From assembly GCF_029168945.1 (NCBI RefSeq), contig NC_083604.1, positions 73,176,211 through 73,240,210 of the forward strand: a stretch of 64,000 bases of DNA. The letters are read 5' to 3'. A model generated the notes under the pieces. The model saw nothing but the letters and a program-made list of their open reading frames with translations. It had not been told where the DNA came from and searched no databases. Positions 58,269 through 64,000 of this stretch are shown here, piece after piece (position 1 is the stretch's first letter; the number at the start of each line of letters is the position of its first letter). Source of the stretch: Cannabis sativa. Taxonomy: Eukaryota; Streptophyta; Magnoliopsida; Rosales; Cannabaceae. The position numbers were made by a program, and so were the translations under genes.

Positions 58269-58404
58269 TAATATAATTAATGTTGGTTTATCTTTTAATG
58301 TAAATTATGTTGGTTTTTTTGTTAATATAATATTATAATTATTTAAAAAAATTAATTAATTAATATTATAATTAATTAATTTTTTTAAAAAATAAAAATT
58401 AATA

Positions 58405-58725
58405 CTTTTGCCGGTACATTATTGCGCCGGTAAAAGTGGCCAAAAACTATTGGCCCCAACCGTCAGATTGGCGCCAATAGTTTTGCCGGCGCACTATTGC
58501 GCCGGCAAAACTTTGTCAAAGCAGGTTCATAGCGGATAAGGGTATTTTTTAACACAGGCGTTTATTTTTCACCGGCGTGATTTCTCGCCGGTAAAAGGAA
58601 GTTTTACCGGCGCATTTACTCTACGCGTCGGTAAAAAGTCTTTTACCGACCAAGCTTTCCAGATAAGTTTTGCCGGCGCTGTTAGTGTACTTTTGCCGGC
58701 GCAAAAATGCGCTGGTAAAAGTGGA
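58405..58725. repeat. 3' subterminal palindromes of the CACTA element
   Basis: Units CTTTTGCCGGTACATTATTG, GCGCCGGTAAAAG, TTTTGCCGGCGCAC and their inverted forms recur up to the 3' end, mirroring the 5' cluster. Here the C of ACCGGC is more often replaced to give GCCGGC. Confidence 0.85.
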
Positions 58726-59613
58726 TTTTCTTGTAGTGTGATTGTATCGGTAAGATAGTATTGTTTTATTTATTTTACTTTTTGATGATTTCATATAACA
58801 GTGTCTTTTGAAATAATTTTTTGTTTTTTTTTTCATTGTTAAATATCTTATAAATATATTAATGTATGTTATGCAAGAATATATAAAGTTAAATCTGAAT
58901 ATTTTAAAAATTTAGATTGTAAAAAAGAATTAATAATGTTAGAAATATATATTATGTTATATCTTATTAAAATAAGAATGTTTAATTGTTATTACAGTTT
59001 GGGAAATCATAAAGTAAGAGTTTGGATTTTAAATGTAATAATTGAAAATGAAAGATATGCCATTATTATTTTGTTTGATTGAATATTTGGAATTATTTTA
59101 TAATTTAATTACTATGTTATTTATAACAATCTATCCATTTTTTAATTGTAGACAGTTTTTAGTTGTAGACAGTTAACCTAACAAAGAAGCTAATGCTACA
59201 CTAAAGGAGAATTTAGGAGATGCTATTCGGTGAACTCTATCATTTTAGTTGCAATTGTTTAAAGTTTTATTCACTACATTTTTTTGGGAATCGGATGACT
59301 GTATAATAATTTTAAATTTATGTTTTTGTGACTGTAACATTTTGGATACTAAACGTTGACATGAATTTCTTTGTGTTAGGTTTTAATTTAACGATTCTTA
59401 TAAGAATAAATAATGGTAACAAAAATTAAAGGACAGAATTTTGAAAGGGTTATAACCCAACCCAACCCAACCCGATGTATAGTTTGTTGGGTTGGGTTAT
59501 ACAAAAAATAAGTTTTGAATGGGTTAGAAATTTCCAAGCCGACGTAATTGGGTTGGCTTGTTAAAATACCTTCAACTCGGCCAACCCAACCCATGTACAG
59601 CCCTACATGTGAC

Positions 59614-60700
59614 TAAATCAATGGAAATGTCGTTTGGAAATATTTTGTTTTCTAATTTTTTAATCACAAAATGAAAATAAAATTTTTGTTTTTAAAAATT
59701 TTGTTTTTGAAAAACAAAAATACTTTCTATACCCACTTTTTTTTTTCAATTTTAAAAACAAAAAATAAATGTGTGTTCTGTAAAATTAATTTTTATATTT
59801 ATTTTTTGATTTTATTTAAGTCAGGTTTAGGTCCGAAGTCAAGTATGGGTCCGGATTAGGGGCCGGGTTAGGTGCCAGGGCTGGGATTGGGTTTGGATCT
59901 GGTCTGGGTCTAGTCGGAATCTAAAATATTGATTAAAATAATATGTTTTAAAAAATATTAAAAGTTTTTTTTTTTTCAAAATTTTGATTCTTAATTAAAA
60001 AATTGAAAACTAAAAACAATTTTATAGAAAATGATTTTGAACAATATTTTTATTTTTCTAATTTTAAAAATAAAAAAATGATTAAAAAAATATTAACAAA
60101 CTCCACCCTAATGTAAACATTTTTAATTTATAGGGAAATATCCCTTTGTATTAGTTATTATTGTAGTTTTGATTTTGATTAATAAAAGAATGTCTGTTCT
60201 TTATTTATTTATTTTACATATTGGTATCCCAACTCTCAACTAATTTTTTATAGTTTTCTTATTTTATATATTTAAGCATTGGATTTTTCTTGAACCAAAA
60301 TTTATAAACTAATTATTATTGAACCAAAATTTTGTAGGAGTGTATTAAAAATAATTAAAATATAGACAGAAATTTTAGTGTGTATTTACAGGTGTGTACG
60401 GATCTTATAATGAAAATAATAATCAAACAAAACAAAACTCAGAGAGGTACGGATTACGGAGAAAATGTCAGAATAAATGTTTAATTACGGAATTTTAATT
60501 TTTTTCTAAGTGGAGCCTCACGTGCGCATCACACACACACACACCGTTTCTATATTTGTTACAGTCACCGTGTCTGTCACATTATGCTCTTTACACAGCC
60601 TCAATCACCCAATAGGAATTGACTGTCAGACTATTTTATTCAGCCATCAGACTCCCTCCACCTGACCCACTCGCTCATTCTGGCGCGTGTAACGCGTACC
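59614..60700. other. AT-rich DNA and upstream region of the bHLH gene
   Basis: 59819-59920 is a GGGTYT-type degenerate hexamer stretch (GGGTTTGGATCTGGTCTGGG) related to 44575-45000 on the other strand. From about 60510 the sequence becomes less AT-rich (CACGTGCGCATCACACACAC, GACCCACTCGCTC), as expected for the promoter of the next gene. No TATA box was fixed. Confidence 0.45.
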
Positions 60701-60719
60701 AAAGCTTTTAAACTAAACC

Positions 60720-60721
<2 letters not shown>

Positions 60722-60764
<43 letters not shown>
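60722..60764 (+). repeat. (CT)21 microsatellite in the bHLH leader
   Basis: A perfect CT run about 230 bp before the start codon at 60993 and 40 bp before the upstream open frame. Confidence 0.85.
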
Positions 60765-60769
<5 letters not shown>

Positions 60770-60805
60770 GAAGCTCTGTTACTTATTTTTTTTTGCTTAA
60801 ATTCC

Positions 60806-60859
60806 ATGGCTTTTCAAGACCAGACGCAGCAAAACCAAGAAAGCCAAAACCGAACTTAA
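60806..60859 (+). promoter_or_regulatory. Upstream open reading frame (17 codons) in the bHLH leader
   Basis: ATG in a strong context (TCCATGG) opens MAFQDQTQQNQESQNRT and stops at TAA, 133 bp before the main ATG. If the transcript starts upstream of it, ribosomes must terminate and reinitiate, which would lower translation of the transcription factor. The transcript start is inferred. Confidence 0.6.
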
Positions 60860-60992
60860 CCCCAAAAAGAAGAGCTGAGCTTAGAGAGAGAAAGAGAGAG
60901 AGAGATTGAGTGGACTCACTACTCGCACTTTCAGGGTCCCAAAACCCAGAAGAGAAAAGAGAAAAAGAGCAGAGAGAGCACAGAAAGCAGTA

Positions 60993-63692
60993 ATGGGGGA
61001 TATGTATGACAAAAGCATTTGCTCATCATCTTCGGCACCCGACGAAATTTCGCTTTTTCTACAGCAGATTTTGGTACGGTCTTCTTCTTCATCAATGAAT
61101 ACGCAGTTTTCGTTGACGTCTCCCGGTAATAATCTGAGCCGTATGTGTCCGTCGTCGCAGATGGTCGGAGATGGGATCTCGGCCGTTGATTCTTCCGGTG
61201 CTTATTTCGTGGGAAATAATAGTATAAATAATACGAGTGGCGGCGTGGCGGTCATAGCTCCTAATAATGTGTCGTCTTCTTCGGTGGGAGCTAGTGAGAA
61301 TGAGAACGATGAGTATGATTGTGAGAGTGAGGTATTGATTTTCGTTTCCTCTGTTTGGTTGCTGAGAAAATATAAAAAAAGAAAAAGTGAATCAAACTAA
61401 AGCTATAGTCTTTGACTGGTATTTTTTTTTAAAAAAATAATTTATTTGAGCTGATTTTATTTAATTATTTTTTGGAAACGCAGGAGGGTTTGGAAGCATT
61501 GGCGGAAGATGTTCCAGCAAAAAGTGTAATGGGTCGAGGTTCCTCGAAGAGAAGCAGAGCCGCCGAAGTTCATAACTTGTCTGAAAAGGTTGTCTTTTCC
61601 CTTTGATTTCTATTCTTTTGCTATTTTTTTTTTTGGTTTGGGTGGGGTGGTTTTTAATGTAGGAAAAATGGGATTGTTTGGGCAGAGAAGGAGGAGTAGG
61701 ATTAATGAGAAAATGAAAGCATTACAGAATCTAATTCCAAATTCTAACAAGGTATGTAACTATTTTGCTTATGGAAAATATGTGTGTTGTATTATATTTA
61801 TACTCACTTTAAAAATTATATGAGTCAAGTATTGAGACTAAGAACAATTTGGTTATTGATGTGTATTATGTAATAGACGGACAAGGCTTCAATGCTGGAT
61901 GAAGCCATTGAGTATCTCAAGCAGCTTCAACTTCAAGTACAGGTTTGTTTTAGTTATGTAGTTGTTTGTTAATGCAAAACCGGAATTGATCAATTGTTTA
62001 TGATTGATGAGAGGAGTGATAGTTTATAAAACTCCACAACCCAAATATGAGTTTTGCATAAACTATAAATTTAAAGTGTTGTTTCTTTTTGTCTTTTGAG
62101 TCCCACGTTTTTGTTGGGTGTAAAAAAAAACCCTCAGGAAGCTCATAAGAGGGTATATCTATCTCAGGGATTGTGGGAAAATGTAATAATATCTGACTTC
62201 TCATGTAAAATAGATGATTTGATTGGTGTTCTGTGACTAAGAATTAGTGTTAGTGAGACCTCAGTTGTATTTTTATCGAGATGTGGTATATCATCTGTTA
62301 AGGATGATCAAAATTTAATTTTTTTTGTGGCAAAAATAGCATCTTTACTAATAGATGCATATTTTGAATGTTATCAAGGATGAGCCAAAATTCTTATAAC
62401 TTCAGAGTGGTTTAGTCTATTTCTTTCAAGGGATCATGTATAATCTTAAGAACTGTTGATTCAAGAAGTACTTAGGAAAATGAGACGTGCCTTAGAAAAC
62501 ACTCAAAGACACATTTCACATTGTTCAGTCAGTTGCCTCTTGCTATTTCGTTTTTGGTTTCTAATCCCTAATTCTTGGGATGATCCACAATTATCGATTC
62601 ACATAAGCTATAGGATGCTAGATTAAAGGGTTCTGCTTTATTTAGCTAGGTAAGGTCAGCATATATGGCTGGTTGTTCTGTGCTGCATTATAAAATTTCT
62701 TCAAAGAAAATTTGATGATATTATTACTAAATAGTTTCATATTGATTGCTTGTGTTGTGATTCTTGTTTCAGATGTTAGCAATGAGAAATGGATTGAGTT
62801 TGCATCCAGTAAGTCTACCTGCAGCACTGAATCCTGCTCATCTCTCCCATATGAGAAGTGACTTTGGTGAGGAAAATAGATCTCTACCTCTGAACATGAC
62901 AGGGACATTTCCTATGAATCAAGAAACTTCAACCCCAAGTCTATATTCTATTCCAAATCAATGCACTTCCTCAAACCAGCAACTGGTACCGGACATGTTA
63001 AATATACTTAACTCAGAAGTCACAGTTGGGATGGAATCACAAGTTCAGGCTCACATAGGGGCCTCTTTTCAATTGCAAACATCTGCTCAGGTTGTTGTTA
63101 ATTTACTTTTCGAACATCTTAAGTAATACATACAAGGTTTATGGTATGTTTAACTAACGAACTAACTATATAACTAACAACTCTTTATCCTTTTCTTTTG
63201 TAGGAAATATCCAGAGAAAACAGACTCCATCCCCACCAACATACAAGCCTTAATCAGTTAGAGAGAAGTCCTTCAGGTATTTGTTAACTTTTTTCATATT
63301 ATCCCAAACTACGAAGAGACCTTAACTATGTTTAATCTCATTTTTCTTCTTTTTTTGTATGCTATCTTTACAAAGAGTTTGACATGGGAGCCATGGCTAC
63401 AGTGACTTCATTCAATAGACAAGCATCGGTCTTGAAGGGCAATGATTCTTTAGAAACTTGTTCTCTTGAAGGAGATTGGTCAGAAGGTGGGTTACTTAAG
63501 GCTCTAGAACAAAGTCTATTACTTCCCACCCATTTGAATAGGTGAGTCTTTTGTTTTCAAGAACAAGTACCTCAATGCTCAACGCGAATATTCACTGTTT
63601 TTCTTCTATGTTTTTCGGATTATACCAGCATGAGGACAGGTAGATCTTGCTCAAATGACAACAGCATCAAGGCTGAAAGGGCAAACCTATGA
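60993..63692 (+). CDS. bHLH transcription factor of the SPATULA/ALCATRAZ clade
   Basis: Eight exons join into 398 residues: 60993-61331, 61484-61588, 61686-61751, 61877-61942, 62773-63090, 63204-63276, 63376-63541 and 63629-63692. All introns are GT-AG. An N-terminal helix (APDEISLFLQQIL, 15-27), an acidic motif (DEYDCESE, 106-113) and the bHLH (about 136-192) occur in the order seen in SPATULA. The DNA-contact residues H143, E147 and R151 are intact, so it should bind G-box/E-box DNA in the nucleus. Helix 2 (DKASMLDEAIEYLKQLQLQV) and the following MLAMRNGLSLHP are near-diagnostic of the clade. Arabidopsis SPT and ALC act in carpel and fruit margin development; a similar role here is inference. 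SPT and ALC cannot be told apart by eye: sequence length and motifs favour SPT, synteny favours ALC. The first intron-free ATG in frame is used. A 17-codon upstream frame precedes it. Confidence 0.93.
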
Positions 63693-64000
63693 CTCTCTCA
63701 ACTTTCCAGACTTAGTGTAGCTATATAAGATTATGACCTGCTTCTAAGCCGAACATCAGTTTAGGTATATCTTTTTTTTCTTTTTCTTTTCTTTTTTGAA
63801 TGCTTGAAGCCTTGAACCTGGGAAAAAGCTTGTTACGTAGCTTGCAAAAGTATATATGACTTATTTTTTCTCTTCCATTTTCTTAATCTTAGTGACCACA
63901 TTGATATTTTTACATGTTGTTGTATCTACGAGAAGCAGACTTAAATCATGTAAAAGAAAATCTATTGTATGATATTATCAACATGACATGACATGACATC
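63693..64000 (+). other. 3' untranslated region of the bHLH gene
   Basis: Follows the stop codon. CT- and T-rich with no further gene. The window ends in a short (ACATG)n run. Confidence 0.5.

Larger units (their letters stand above)
52583..58738 (+). mobile_element. Non-autonomous CACTA (En/Spm) element, 6156 bp, with two nested insertions
   Basis: Terminal inverted repeats CACTACAAGAAAA and TTTTCTTGTAGTG are flanked by the 3-bp target duplication TGA (52580-52582 and 58739-58741). Both subterminal regions carry many palindromes of the type TTTTACCGGCGCA...TGCGCCGGTAAAA. One broken gene of the Ptta/En/Spm Transposase_24 type is present (53998-56953). The second, catalytic transposase gene (TNPD/Transposase_21 type) is missing, so this copy needs outside help to move. 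The hAT at 55134 and the MULE at 57032 entered later. Confidence 0.93.

Overview
The window is nuclear DNA of a flowering plant, a eudicot and probably a rosid. The evidence is intron-rich genes with GT-AG introns, plant-specific families (BAHD acyltransferase, SPATULA/ALCATRAZ-type bHLH), very AT-rich intergenic DNA and typical plant transposons (CACTA, hAT, Mutator-like, Helitron, copia, gypsy, LINE). Base composition and repeat content would fit Rosales such as Cannabaceae, but nothing here fixes the genus.

Only four intact host genes are supported. From left to right they are: a single-exon BAHD acyltransferase (2817-4139, +); an eight-exon secreted, probably GPI-anchored PI-PLC X-domain protein (10755-13358, +); a five-exon F-box/LRR protein (14311-15888, -), convergent with the previous gene; and, after about 45 kb of transposons, an eight-exon bHLH factor of the SPATULA/ALCATRAZ clade (60993-63692, +). 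From memory, the Arabidopsis relatives of all four lie together at the end of chromosome 5 (At5g67110 ALC, At5g67130, At5g67140, At5g67150). The window therefore looks like an ancestral micro-syntenic block split open by transposon growth, with a changed local order.

The rest is mostly mobile DNA, and many ends can be fixed to the base by target-site duplications (TSDs). Left part: LTR and gag of a retroelement (1-1254, -), a hAT element (6444-7029), a truncated LINE (about 7445-8642) and a Pack-MULE (8887-10144) carrying a captured AAA-ATPase gene fragment. Middle: degenerate copia and gypsy pieces (16.6-21.0 kb); a non-coding LTR element whose 5' LTR holds a perfect 576-bp tandem duplication (22194-26808); a small hAT (26857-27496); a Helitron (28034-28847); Mutator-type MITEs; a LINE (36.7-38.8 kb, -); a degenerate hexamer minisatellite (44.6-45.0 kb); a gypsy pol relic (45.05-45.93 kb); a 300-bp LINE stub with a 35-bp TSD; and a solo LTR inserted exactly inside the primer-binding site of a copia element (49300-50054).

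Right part (51634-59605): a hAT element was hit by a 6.2-kb CACTA element. That CACTA holds another hAT, itself containing a 155-bp-arm hairpin, and also a Mutator-like element. Every insertion is bounded by a TSD and terminal inverted repeats. This nest is the most striking structure in the window. I saw no unknown multi-gene system, no CRISPR array and no rRNA or tRNA gene.
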